64,000 bases of DNA from Lachnospiraceae bacterium. Lineage in GTDB: Bacteria > Bacillota > Clostridia > Lachnospirales > Lachnospiraceae. Under the pieces are notes generated by a model that made no database searches, had not been told where the DNA came from, and worked only from the letters and a program-made list of their open reading frames with translations. Location: NCBI GenBank assembly GCA_017472605.1, contig JAFUPV010000052.1, forward strand, positions 60,281 through 124,280. Reading direction: 5' to 3'. The position numbers and the translations under genes are program-made. Positions 43,435-51,986 of the stretch are shown piece by piece. Within the stretch, counting starts at the first letter, position 1. Each line of letters starts with the position of its first letter.

Positions 43435-45189
43435 TTGAAACGTCGAACTCTTTTTTTCCTGTTAATCCTATGTCTTCTGCTCCTGATACCGGGCTGCAGC
43501 GATACGCCGCCTGTCTCGTTCCAGTCCGTCCTGAACATCGAGCCGGACGAATCCGGTGAACGGACCATCACGGCATCATTCAGCAAATCCACGCTCAGTT
43601 CCGTGTTCGGCAATAAGAACACGTCCTTCCAGACGTTTCTGACGATCAACTGTCCGGAAACGATTCAGTGGGACTATCTGGAGACGGGAAGCTCCTACGA
43701 ACTTACCTTTACGATTCCCTTCGCCAATCTGGAAGAATATCAGGCAAAAGTCAGCCATCTGACCGGCGTTTCCGGCTGCGTTACCGTTACAAGGCCGCAA
43801 AGCGGAATGAAAACCGGATTTACGCTGAAGGAAAGTACGGATACGCTGGCACTGTTTTCCTGGCTGATCTCCGCTCTGGAAGAACGAACCGCCATGAATT
43901 CCAGCCGCCTGGCAACCCTCTTTCTCAACGGCTCCAATGAGCTCTGCTATGCCGGAATCGACCATCCGCAGGAAGAAACCGGACTGTACATCTATGCGGA
44001 AACGCTTTTTGATGCGGAATCCGTTGATATTCTGACCGAACTGACTCTTGATAATTCCTGGAACCGCACCATCCGGATCCATTTTCCCGATGAGCTTCTG
44101 GACAACGCTTCCAATGTAAAGCCCTATCTGAGCTCCCTGCTGCCGGAATCTGTATCGGAAAGCTGGGAAAAGGATACCACCTGGGTTCTTTCCTTCCCGG
44201 TCTGCACCCAGACAGAGCTGGCTGCTTTGATGGATTCGTTCTTCCAGGCAGAAGATAAGAAAAGCTTCTCCGAAGTGATTTCCGCAAAGAACGCAACGCT
44301 CTTTGAACACAAATACAGCGAATCCATTAATGTGGCGTTCTTTGTCCCAAACACAGGGGCAACAACAGTACGCTACTTTGTCAAGGGAACGGCAGGCGCC
44401 CAGCTCTCCGTTGCGGAAGGAATCGACGCTTCAGCGGCTATGAACACCTCCTATCCTGACTATACCTGTCTCCACGAACGCCGGCTGGCAGAGGGCACCT
44501 TTGAATTTACCGCCAGCTATCAGTATCAGCCCTCCGAGATTCTTGTTGACACCAGGATCCGTTCTTCTCAGGATGTGCGCCGCACAATCACTCTGGATCT
44601 CGGTTCCCGGCTTCCCGATGTTCACCGGAAGCTGATGTTTTCAACGTTCAAGGCGACCGCGGATGACCACGGTATCACAACCGAGCAGCTGACGGATACG
44701 TCCTATCGTCTCATCTGGTATCAGACCGGCACGCTGGAGAGCATCAACAACGGGCTGAAGGCTGTCTTCGGCGGTTCTTCCGCTTTAACCTATCAGAAGG
44801 AGACCGGCGGAGTTTTTGACCGGAAAAAGCAGGCTTTCCTTTCCGACTCAGCCGACATCAGAGCCTTTCTGGCAGATCCGGCCCGGACTGTCATCAGCTG
44901 CACACTCCGTTTCCCAAACGGCGAAACCCTGGCTGACGGAGCCGATTCCATCACCTGGCTTTCTTCCGACGGAACCTGGCAGATTTCCGGCACAACAAGC
45001 CGTACCAACTATCTCCGGTACTGGATGTTCGCCCTTGATGTTTTTGTTGGTCTGTTCCTTTTCTATCTCTTTGTCAATGGCCCGGTACGTTCCTATATCG
45101 GCTACCGACGCCGCATGAACAGGAAAACCGCCGCTCATTCCGGATCCAACGGAAAAAGCCGCAAAACACAGCAGAAACGGGGACGTTGA
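43435..45189 (+). CDS. Uncharacterised lipoprotein with a C-terminal membrane helix
   Basis: 584 residues. I place the start at TTG 43435 because GGAGG lies 6 bases upstream and this gives a clean signal MKRRTLFFLLILCLLLLIPG with lipobox IPGC (C21). The long body is beta-rich and contains two or three similar segments (TITASFSKSTL, TRIRSSQDVRRTITLDLGS, STFKATADDHGITTEQLTD); a second membrane helix (about 529-548, WMFALDVFVGLFLFYLFV) is followed by a very basic tail. So it is tethered at both ends with the body outside. I do not recognise the family; it stands alone with its own promoter and terminator. Confidence 0.8.
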   Translation: MKRRTLFFLLILCLLLLIPGCSDTPPVSFQSVLNIEPDESGERTITASFSKSTLSSVFGNKNTSFQTFLTINCPETIQWDYLETGSSYELTFTIPFANLEEYQAKVSHLTGVSGCVTVTRPQSGMKTGFTLKESTDTLALFSWLISALEERTAMNSSRLATLFLNGSNELCYAGIDHPQEETGLYIYAETLFDAESVDILTELTLDNSWNRTIRIHFPDELLDNASNVKPYLSSLLPESVSESWEKDTTWVLSFPVCTQTELAALMDSFFQAEDKKSFSEVISAKNATLFEHKYSESINVAFFVPNTGATTVRYFVKGTAGAQLSVAEGIDASAAMNTSYPDYTCLHERRLAEGTFEFTASYQYQPSEILVDTRIRSSQDVRRTITLDLGSRLPDVHRKLMFSTFKATADDHGITTEQLTDTSYRLIWYQTGTLESINNGLKAVFGGSSALTYQKETGGVFDRKKQAFLSDSADIRAFLADPARTVISCTLRFPNGETLADGADSITWLSSDGTWQISGTTSRTNYLRYWMFALDVFVGLFLFYLFVNGPVRSYIGYRRRMNRKTAAHSGSNGKSRKTQQKRGR

Positions 45190-45229
45190 TTCTGCACAGG
45201 AATTGTCTCTTGAATGTATGAACAAAAGA

Positions 45230-45285
45230 AACCAGAAGACGATCTCATTGAGCATATCACTATGAGATCGTCTTCTGGTTTTTTC
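45230..45285. terminator. Terminator after the lipoprotein gene
   Basis: AACCAGAAGACGATCTCAT (45230-45248) pairs perfectly with ATGAGATCGTCTTCTGGTT (45262-45280), followed by TTTTC. Confidence 0.92.
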
Positions 45286-45300
45286 GGATTGCTAGTCCAG

Positions 45301-45340
45301 CCAGACGAACGTGCCAGTGACACGTTCGGTCGGATTCTGC
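45301..45340 (-). repeat. Intergenic hairpin repeat, family A, copy 5
   Basis: On the minus strand: CCGACC-GAACGTG-TCACTGG-CACGTTC-GTCTGG. The stem is perfect and its bases differ from copy 1 at paired positions (GGACATG/CATGTCC there), so pairing is kept while sequence changes. Confidence 0.7.
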
Positions 45341-45378
45341 CTGTTTTCAGCCATTGCGGCATTCAACCAGTCCGTGAT

Positions 45379-46254
45379 TTATTTCCCATCCAGCTCATTC
45401 AGCGCCAGCTTGACACAGCCCATGATGCCCTGATTGTCATTCAGCTGGGGAAGAACGATGTAGTTGTCGATGTCGCGGATCTGCGGGGTATCAAAGTAGC
45501 CGTTGATCTGCTTCTTTACTTCTTCACGGATGAGAGCCATCACATGGGTCTGATGCATGACTCCGCCGCCCAGAATGATCTTCTCCGGGGAAAGCGTCAT
45601 GATCATGTTTACGAGACCCTGCGCGATGTAGTAAGCTTCCAGCTCCCACACTTCTTTCCGGTCTGCCAGGTCATAGGCTTTCTTTCCCCAGCGCGCCTCA
45701 ATGGCAGGACCTGCTGCAAGGCTTTCCATGCAGTGGCTGTGGAACGGACACTTTCCCTCGTAGGTATCGTCCGGATGGCGCTGCAGAAGCATGTGTCCTG
45801 CCTCCGGATGCTGCATGCCGTGAAGCAGCTTTCCGTTGGTGATCACGCCGGCTCCGATACCGGTTCCCACGGTGATGTAGACGCTGTTCTCATAGCCCTT
45901 TGACGCGCCCCAGGTTGCCTCACCCAGTGCTGCTGCATTCACGTCCGTATCAAACGCAACCGGAATTCCAAGTGTCTCCTGAAACGGTCCGACCACCGGC
46001 TGACCGGTCCAGCCCGGCTTCGGTGTGCTTGTTACACATCCGTAGTTTTCTGCGGCTTTGTTCAGCTGGATCGGACCAAAGAATCCGATTCCGAGAGCTT
46101 CCACCTTCTGCTCTTTAAAATATTCGATCATCGCCGGCATGGTAACGCTGGGATGCTCGGTGGGAATGGACTTTCTGTCCAGAACTTCTCCATTTTCATT
46201 GCAGACTGCCAGAACCATCTTGGTTCCGCCGCCCTCTAATGCTCCAATTCTCAT
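45379..46254 (-). CDS. ROK family fructokinase
   Basis: 291 residues. N-terminal phosphate loop GALEGGGTKMVLAV, the active-site aspartate in FDTDVNAAALGE, the glycine loop VGTGIGAGVI and the zinc site GHMLLQRHPDD...GKCPFHSHCMES. These match the GmuE/ScrK-like ROK fructokinases that make fructose 6-phosphate. It follows manA by 31 bases on the same strand, so fructose and mannose phosphates are handled together. Confidence 0.9.
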   Translation of the reverse strand: MRIGALEGGGTKMVLAVCNENGEVLDRKSIPTEHPSVTMPAMIEYFKEQKVEALGIGFFGPIQLNKAAENYGCVTSTPKPGWTGQPVVGPFQETLGIPVAFDTDVNAAALGEATWGASKGYENSVYITVGTGIGAGVITNGKLLHGMQHPEAGHMLLQRHPDDTYEGKCPFHSHCMESLAAGPAIEARWGKKAYDLADRKEVWELEAYYIAQGLVNMIMTLSPEKIILGGGVMHQTHVMALIREEVKKQINGYFDTPQIRDIDNYIVLPQLNDNQGIMGCVKLALNELDGK

Positions 46255-46285
46255 ATGCTCATTCCTCTCATTTCTGATTGTATGA

Positions 46286-47218
46286 TTACTCCGCAGCGGA
46301 GCAGATCAGCATCATCTTTCCTTCCAGCTTCATTGCGCCGTAGCCGGCCGGAACGATCAGGTGCGTTCCCTTTTCCACCTTTCTTCCGTCAATGGTTCCG
46401 CATCCGTCAACAACGCTGACATCAACAAACGGTCTGTCCCAGGACCACTGGGCGCATCCGTCCAGAACAATCTTCTTTACACAGTAATACGGGCAGGTAA
46501 CCAGTGTCTCGATCACTGCGTCCCCGTTCTGCTCTGTGGTTCCCTCAGCAGCAGCCGGTTCAAACGGAGCCTTAATGACATCGATGCTCTGCTGTACATG
46601 GAGCTGACGGGGTTTTCCGTCCTGCAGGCGGTCATAGTCGTAGACACGGTAGGTAATGTCGCTGTTCTGCTGCGTCTCAAGGATCAGCGTTCCTCCCTTG
46701 ATTGCATGAACGCAGCCCGGGTTGATCTGGAAGAAGTCACCCTTCTTTACCGGAACCTCACGGATAAATTCAGACCAGCGCTTTCCTTCGATCATCTCAC
46801 GAACTTCCTCATGGTTCTTTGCATGGTGTCCGATTACGATGGTTCCACCCTCATCCGCGTCCAGGATGTACCAGCATTCGGTCTTTCCCAGAGATCCGTT
46901 TTCATGCTCGCCGGCGTAGGCATCGTCCGGGTGAACCTGAATGCTTAAATCGCTCTTTGCATCGATGATCTTGATCAGAAGCGGAAAGCGGTCTCCCTCC
47001 GCATTTCCGAACAGCTCGCGGTGGTTGTCCCAGAGCCAGCTCAGCGTCTTTCCTGCAAATTCGCCTTCCGAAATCTCGCAGTCACCATTTGGGTGCGCGC
47101 TGATTGCCCAGCATTCACCGGTATTGTCTCCGGGAATCTCATATCCAAAATCAGTACCAAGACGGTTTCCGCCCCAAATCATCTGCTTAAAAACCGGCTT
47201 CAACATTATTAATTCCAT
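46286..47218 (-). CDS. manA: Class I mannose-6-phosphate isomerase
   Basis: 310 residues of the short bacterial type. It has LKPVFKQMIWGGNRLGTDF, the zinc ligands in IQVHPDDAYAGEHENG and KTECWYIL, and NPGCVHAIKGG. It interconverts mannose 6-phosphate and fructose 6-phosphate. The start MELIMLKPV at 47218 has AAGGGG 6 bases upstream; the much longer open frame to 47986 is antisense to tdk. First gene of a two-gene operon with fructokinase. Confidence 0.94.
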   Translation of the reverse strand: MELIMLKPVFKQMIWGGNRLGTDFGYEIPGDNTGECWAISAHPNGDCEISEGEFAGKTLSWLWDNHRELFGNAEGDRFPLLIKIIDAKSDLSIQVHPDDAYAGEHENGSLGKTECWYILDADEGGTIVIGHHAKNHEEVREMIEGKRWSEFIREVPVKKGDFFQINPGCVHAIKGGTLILETQQNSDITYRVYDYDRLQDGKPRQLHVQQSIDVIKAPFEPAAAEGTTEQNGDAVIETLVTCPYYCVKKIVLDGCAQWSWDRPFVDVSVVDGCGTIDGRKVEKGTHLIVPAGYGAMKLEGKMMLICSAAE

Positions 47219-47377
47219 AGCAAACCCCTTTTCCGCGCCAGAATTTCTGCGCACTTCTTCAAAAATTTGCTGCCCGGCGGCCATTCGTTTTCTCGTTCCC
47301 GCCCAGACATCTCTCATCTCACAGTATACCAACCATGGACTTTTTTCGCAACTGTTTTTCGAAACAATTCTCTGAAC

Positions 47378-47406
47378 TTGACGCATCTTCCGAAATCGAA
47401 TATACT
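47378..47406 (+). promoter_or_regulatory. tdk: Promoter of tdk
   Basis: -35 TTGACG (47378-47383), spacer 17, -10 TATACT (47401-47406), 35 bases before the tdk start. Confidence 0.7.
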
Positions 47407-47440
47407 GAACAGAAAGACAATGCGGAAAGGAATTTTTACT

Positions 47441-48010
47441 ATGGCAAAACTGGTATTTCACTATGGTGCGATGGGCTCGTCCAAAACGGCAAACGCACTG
47501 ATGGTTGCATATAATTACGAAGAAAGAAATCAGAAAGCACTGATCCTGAAGCCGGGTCTTGATACCAGGGACGGAGACCGGATCGTCCGCTCCCGGATTG
47601 GTCTCTCCAATACCTGTGAGCTGGTTGAAACGTTTATCGAAGCTTTTAAGAAAGATCCTACCATCATCCACGGGTATCATGCAATCATTGTTGACGAAGT
47701 TCAGTTTGCCACCGAGGAACAGATTGACGTCTTTTCCGACATCGTGGATGAATACCAGATCCCGGTTCTCTGCTACGGTCTGCGCGCGGATTTCCAGAAC
47801 CGCTTTTTCCCGGGCAGCAAGCGGCTGATGGAAATCGCAGATGAAATCAAGGAGATCAAAACCATCTGCTGGTGCGGCCGCAAGGCAACCTGCAATGCCC
47901 GATATGATGAAAACGGAATTGTAAAGGAAGGAGCTCAGGTCGTCCTTGGCGCCAACAACAACTACATTTCCCTCTGCCGCCGCCATTTTAAAGAAGGACG
48001 GCTCCGCTAA
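47441..48010 (+). CDS. tdk: Thymidine kinase
   Basis: 189 residues of the type II family. Walker A-like loop GAMGSSKT, IIVDEVQF (Walker B), the lasso/zinc cysteines ICWCGRKATCNARY and ISLCRRHF, and ANNNYISLC near the end. It salvages thymidine to dTMP. Length is normal. AAAGGAA lies 8 bases before ATG 47441. Confidence 0.94.
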   Translation: MAKLVFHYGAMGSSKTANALMVAYNYEERNQKALILKPGLDTRDGDRIVRSRIGLSNTCELVETFIEAFKKDPTIIHGYHAIIVDEVQFATEEQIDVFSDIVDEYQIPVLCYGLRADFQNRFFPGSKRLMEIADEIKEIKTICWCGRKATCNARYDENGIVKEGAQVVLGANNNYISLCRRHFKEGRLR

Positions 48011-48035
48011 GTACGGATGTCCCCGTTTTTCCCCC

Positions 48036-48064
48036 TTGCATTCTGCGTAAAAATGCCGTATAAT
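48036..48064 (+). promoter_or_regulatory. Promoter of the DUF1858 gene
   Basis: -35 TTGCAT (48036-48041), spacer 17, -10 TATAAT (48059-48064). Confidence 0.65.
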
Positions 48065-48156
48065 GACTTCTGTTCCTGCACGAACAGAACTGCACCGGCT
48101 TGTCCGGTTCTTCTGCGCAGGTTTTCAGCAATCAAGTTTTTTACAGGAGGTCTATC

Positions 48157-48363
48157 ATGGCACAGATTACCAAGGATATTACAATTGGCGAGCTGCTTCG
48201 TGTGAATACCGGTGTGATCCCGATCTTAATGTCTGCCGGCATGCACTGCCTTGGATGCCCGGCATCCCAGTCCGAGTCCATCGCAGAAGCGGCTTACGTT
48301 CACGGCATCCACGCTGACGATTTAGTAAAGCAGATCAACGATTTTCTGGCAACAGAGGCTTAA
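48157..48363 (+). CDS. DUF1858 domain protein
   Basis: 68 residues: one DUF1858 domain, with [36 protein letters not shown] in two parts. The CLGC pair (C-x2-C) could bind metal or sulfur, and related domains accompany hybrid-cluster and disulfide enzymes; function is unknown. AGGAGG is 7 bases upstream. It has its own promoter and terminator. Confidence 0.9.
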   Translation: MAQITKDITIGELLRVNTGVIPILMSAGMHCLGCPASQSESIAEAAYVHGIHADDLVKQINDFLATEA

Positions 48364-48368
48364 AAGAA

Positions 48369-48415
48369 AGCAGCAGAGAAAAAATGAGTTTTCATTTTTC
48401 TCTGCTGCTTTTTTT
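48369..48415 (+). terminator. Terminator after the DUF1858 gene
   Basis: AGCAGCAGAGAAAAA...TTTTTCTCTGCTGCT followed by TTTTTTT. Further on, GGCCCATGCA/TGCATGGGCC (48526-48565) forms another hairpin without a T tract; the rest of 48416-48658 shows nothing else. Confidence 0.92.
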
Positions 48416-48658
48416 CCATAAAACAATCAGCGCTGCTTTCCACGATTATGTACCCCGGCCGCAGCCGGGCGTGCCCTGCACCAATCTATGAAAAGCAGCC
48501 GAACGAAACTGGTACCGTTCTCACAGGCCCATGCACTTCCCGCGATGCGGCTGTCTGCATGGGCCATTTCTGACTGTCTGACAGGTAACTCTCCGACTGC
48601 GGATTTTTATACCCACTTCTATTCTATGCCACTGCACCGGATCGGTGCATATTTTTTC

Positions 48659-50206
48659 TCATCGCACAAGAAGCAGTTTCATTCCCGGCTTCACCTCTCT
48701 GTCCTTCAATTCGTTCTGTTCACAAATCGAGTCGCCTGTCACCCGGTAATGCTTGGCAATGGACCAGAGTGTGTCCTCCGGCTGAACAATGTAGCCGATC
48801 ATTGGTGCAAACTCTGTCCGTTCGGCTTCTCCCGGTTCCGCCAGACGAACCGATTTGAGCATGTGAACATCCACCGTCGCCATTGCCAGCGTATCAAAAC
48901 TGATCACTGCACGAACCTCCGCCTCCCCGCCGGCGGCGATCATCGTTGTCAGCTGCTCCAGCATCGGACAGATATCAAAGAAGTTTCCCGGCTGAATCCC
49001 TCTTGCCTCGATTACATGACTGAACGGAATCACACCGGACGCGGACTGCATCGGCCGTTCATCATTTGCAGCCAGATAGAGAATCGTGATCTGGACTGCG
49101 CCCTCCACCTGAATTCCGTTCTCCACCGGCTCCGCCCGATCCACCACCACCTTTCCCTGGCTGTGACAGATCTGCAGCATTGTATCCCTCTGATTCAGCG
49201 GCAGCTTTTCCGTCAGACGGCATTTTGCCGTGTTTTTGATCAGAAGACGTTCCAGGCGTGCGGGCTGATACTCTGCCTCCAGCTCCTGATGCGGAGAGTA
49301 GACGTCACAGATCAGATGAACCTTTTCCTCCGAATAGAGCTTCATATCCAGCTCGATCACTGCGGCTGCCGACAAAATCCGGTTTTCTCCGTCCTCGTCT
49401 TCCTTCGCTTCCAGCTCCCTGTGGATCAGCCTTGCTTCAATGGACGGAATCATTCCCGGCTCGCAGCCTGCCACCGGAAGCTCTCCCTGAAATGTGATGG
49501 CTTTTTCCACCCACTGCAGCGGCAGCTGCTCCCCTGCCGGACGGTAGACGGCAAACAGCTGCGCTTCCGCCCGAATGAAAATTGCAGCCTCCATCATGCG
49601 GTATTCCAGGTTTCTCAGGGAAATGCTCTGCCACAGAAGCACATCGACCGGCGGTTTTCCTGCAGACAGGCTGATCTCCTCATGGATCCGGAAGGTATCC
49701 TTTTTCTGAATCTGCAGAGACATCACTTCCAGATCTCTGCCAAGCGTCTCAATGTCATCCTCCCCTTTCAGATTCCAGGCAGCATCTTCCCGCTCACTTG
49801 CTGCCGCTGTCATGGTCACGCCAAGAACCGCGCTGATGTGAAGTTTTCTGGAATTGATCACCCGGACACTCAGATCCTCCACCTTTGCCCGGCAGCGGAC
49901 ATAGTCACCGGCTTCCAGTCCCGGATAGCCGCAGGTATCCTCAAAAGAAAGAACGCCCCCAAGATTCTGAAACGTCCGACTTCCTTCCATTGCGTACAGC
50001 AGTTCAAATTCCAGGTTTCCTTTCATGTGGACACGCTCACTGGTCTGCCGTACCTCATCCAGAAGAACCTCCGCCTGCTTCAGGATCACACCGCCCACAT
50101 CCGGCTTACTGTCCGGTACATTAAAATCCTGATCCAACGTAATCTGCGTTGTCACAGCTTCCCTGGAACGGCTCATATGTATCTGTTTCTTTTCCAACTC
50201 AAGCAC
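48659..50206 (-). CDS. SPOCS (DUF3794) and LysM domain protein, spore-envelope type
   Basis: 515 residues. The N-terminal VTTQITLDQDFNVPDSKPDVGGV is the entry of DUF3794/SPOCS proteins; three SPOCS-like beta domains follow and the C-terminus is a LysM peptidoglycan-binding domain (YIVQPEDTLWSIAKHYRVTGDSI). Proteins of this architecture are made by spore formers and sit in the spore envelope. I take GTG 50206 as start because GGTGG lies 6 bases upstream and gives the usual MLELEKKQIHM beginning; an in-frame ATG at 50272 lacks a ribosome site. A long frame on the other strand is only its shadow. Confidence 0.88.
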   Translation of the reverse strand: MLELEKKQIHMSRSREAVTTQITLDQDFNVPDSKPDVGGVILKQAEVLLDEVRQTSERVHMKGNLEFELLYAMEGSRTFQNLGGVLSFEDTCGYPGLEAGDYVRCRAKVEDLSVRVINSRKLHISAVLGVTMTAAASEREDAAWNLKGEDDIETLGRDLEVMSLQIQKKDTFRIHEEISLSAGKPPVDVLLWQSISLRNLEYRMMEAAIFIRAEAQLFAVYRPAGEQLPLQWVEKAITFQGELPVAGCEPGMIPSIEARLIHRELEAKEDEDGENRILSAAAVIELDMKLYSEEKVHLICDVYSPHQELEAEYQPARLERLLIKNTAKCRLTEKLPLNQRDTMLQICHSQGKVVVDRAEPVENGIQVEGAVQITILYLAANDERPMQSASGVIPFSHVIEARGIQPGNFFDICPMLEQLTTMIAAGGEAEVRAVISFDTLAMATVDVHMLKSVRLAEPGEAERTEFAPMIGYIVQPEDTLWSIAKHYRVTGDSICEQNELKDREVKPGMKLLLVR

Positions 50207-50483
50207 TCTTTTCCACCATGCCTTTCTGCATTCATTCTCAATCGGTCCGCACCGGATCGAATCTTTGGACAAATGCCTCCGATCAGACTGCCGCTTTCTT
50301 TTTCCGGCTGCCCGACAAAGCTGCCCTTCCTTTTTACGCAGCAGTTTGAAGCGGATACTCTTTTCCGGCGCAGATTACCTTACTTTATATGCACGGCTCA
50401 GTGGAAATATTCCCATATTTTCAATCGGATTTATTCGATTTTTATGCACATCCAATAAAGATGAAAAATCTTCCAAAAACCAT

Positions 50484-50511
50484 TTGACAAATCAGAAAAA
50501 AAAGGTATAAT
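50484..50511 (+). promoter_or_regulatory. Promoter of the orphan RNA
   Basis: -35 TTGACA (50484-50489), spacer 16, -10 TATAAT (50506-50511). No ribosome site or gene follows. Confidence 0.75.
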
Positions 50512-50517
50512 AAAGCA

Positions 50518-50800
50518 TGTCAAAGGAAAACAACCACATACATTCTATTATCAACGGGGATAATTGCAAGCTGGATACGCAATTATTGTCGTTTTTTGTT
50601 TTCTTTGGTTCAACGAGTGATACATGAACTAATCGAAAGGCCCGCTTTGATGTATCATTCTTTGAATAGATATGGAATCGGTCCCCTCCGGTTCCATCAA
50701 ATGCCTTCGAATTCTGGCGACAGAATTTGTTAAGGTGCTTTCCCTCTCATTTTTATACACCTTTGAAGCCCCGAATTCCCGTTCGGGGCTTCTCCCTTTT
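50518..50800 (+). ncRNA. Orphan structured RNA of about 280 nt, family not recognised
   Basis: It starts just after a consensus promoter and ends at an intrinsic terminator (AAGCCCCGAA/TTCGGGGCTT, 50766-50791). TCAAAGG (50520-50526) can pair with CCTTTGA (50760-50766) to close the whole molecule. Inside are hairpins ATAATTGC/GCAATTAT (50560-50586, followed by GTCGTTTTTTG, possibly an early terminator), TGATACAT/ATGTATCA (50618-50657), ATGGAATCGG/CCGGTTCCAT (50672-50697) and AATTCTG-GCGA-CAGAATT (50710-50727, a GNRA tetraloop). AAGGTG/CACCTT (50732-50763) competes with the closing helix. It lacks tmRNA, RNase P and SRP hallmarks. Confidence 0.6.
50766..50800 (+). terminator. Terminator of the orphan RNA
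   Basis: AAGCCCCGAA-TTCCCG-TTCGGGGCTT followed by CTCCCTTTT. Confidence 0.85.
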
Positions 50801-50880
50801 CTGCATCTTTTGAAAGCGGTCTGCCGCAGCACGCAGTAAAAACCATGTGCCGGCTTCTGCTTCTCAATTCCTGTCCTATG

Positions 50881-51729
50881 TTACTGTGCAATGAACAGCA
50901 CACCAAGTGTTCCTGGCCCGCAGTGACTGGAGATCACGCCTCCTGCCCTTGTAATCAGAATCTCCTCAAACAAATCCAACTGCTTCAGATAGCAATATAC
51001 CTCATCAATCACCTCTTGAGCACATCCCGAATGTGTAATGAACACGCGATTTTTCTTCGCCCGCTTCAGGTCATCCTCCATGTCCTTTACATAGGCCGGA
51101 ATCACCTTTCCAATAGTTCCCCGGTATTTCTTTCCCGGCTCCATCTTTCCATCCACAACCGCGATCCGCGGATGAAGCTTCAGCATTCCTCCCGCCAGCG
51201 CTGCAATTCCGCTGCAGCGTCCGCCTCTATGCAGATAGGTCAGGGTATCCACGACAAAGCTGCTTCTCACCTTCGACCGAAGTGTTTCCAGCTCGTCCAC
51301 AATCTGTTTCATTGTGTACCCGTTCTTCCCCATTTCCGCTGCTTCCAGAATCATCAGTCCGATACCGGTTGACAGATTCTGAGAATCAAACACATGAACC
51401 CGTTCCTCCGCTTCCAGTTCCTGAACCGCCATCCGCATGACTGACAGCGTCGAAGACATGCTCTGAGCAATTGCAAAGCAAAGAACTTCACTTCCGTCTA
51501 CAAGCAGCTTCTCCAGTGCACGGATTATCTCATCCGGAGATGGCGCAGCCGTTTTGGGAGTCGTTTTATTGGCATCTGCCCAACGGTACAGATCATCCGG
51601 TGAAATCTCTGCACCGTCTCTGTAATCCGCATCTCACATCACCACGTGCAGCGGAACAATTGAAATATCATATTTCTGAACTAACTCCTGTGAGAGATCA
51701 CAGGTACTGTCTGCCAATATCTTAATCAT
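50881..51729 (-). pseudogene. degV family gene interrupted by an in-frame TGA
   Basis: The full-length frame runs from ATG 51729 (GGGGAGAA upstream) to 50881, 282 codons, and matches DegV/FakB fatty-acid-binding proteins end to end: ILADSTCDLS at the start, NKTTPKTAAPSPDE, QSMSSTLSVMRMA, TLTYLHRGGRCSG and the closing HCGPGTLGVLFIA. Codon 32 (51636-51634) is TGA where the family has glycine (PLHVVM-stop-DADYRDG); GGA to TGA is one substitution. There is no frameshift. The 192-residue downstream part could restart at an internal ATG but would lack the N-terminal half of the lipid-binding domain. Confidence 0.88.
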
Positions 51730-51836
51730 ATTCTTCTCCCCTTTCCGTTACTGTCCGCAGATGCCCTGTTTTCTTTCGAACCGGTTTCTGCATCCAGAAG
51801 AAGTATATGCGCTTTAAATCAACGGAATCTCTACCG

Positions 51837-51859
51837 AACCTCAATTTTCGTTGAGGTTC
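51837..51859. promoter_or_regulatory. Inverted AACCTCAA/TTGAGGTT site upstream of degV
   Basis: This 23-base stretch is identical to 1820-1842, the centre of the two-component operator. Seen from degV it ends 29 bases before a TATACT (-10-like, 51807-51802). It may be a second target of the OmpR-type regulator, or part of a repeat. Confidence 0.5.
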
Positions 51860-51878
51860 CACACAATGCTCATGTTTC

Positions 51879-51983
51879 TCTCGTTGTCGCAGCGTTCATC
51901 GGATGAACTCACAAACTCCCTCGCCTGACTCGCTACCCGCATAACTCGATCGGAACGTGCCATTGACGTATTCATCTGGATGT
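51879..51983 (+). repeat. Composite intergenic repeat (families B and A joined)
   Basis: B part: CTCGTTGTCGCAGCG, then GAACTCACAAACTCCCTCGC and CTGACTCGCTACCCGCATAA. A part: CGATCG-GAACGTG-CCATTGA-CGTATTC-ATCTGGATGTA. This is the most complete copy of the combined element, in the gap between yesL and degV. Confidence 0.6.
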
Positions 51984-51986
51984 ATG

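Noticed and set aside
48488-50458. 656-codon open frame on the plus strand
   Set aside because: It is antisense to the SPOCS-LysM gene, has no ribosome site, and its composition (Cys, His, Arg rich) is that of a reverse-strand shadow.
50518-50800. Orphan RNA as tmRNA, RNase P RNA or SRP RNA
   Set aside because: No CCA-type tRNA ends, no RNase P core motifs and no SRP GGAAGCAGC-like loop.
51634-51636. TGA in degV as selenocysteine or a recoded glycine
   Set aside because: The family has a structural glycine here, no SECIS-like hairpin follows, and other genes in the window use TGA as stop (for example nrdD's small subunit and ecfA2).
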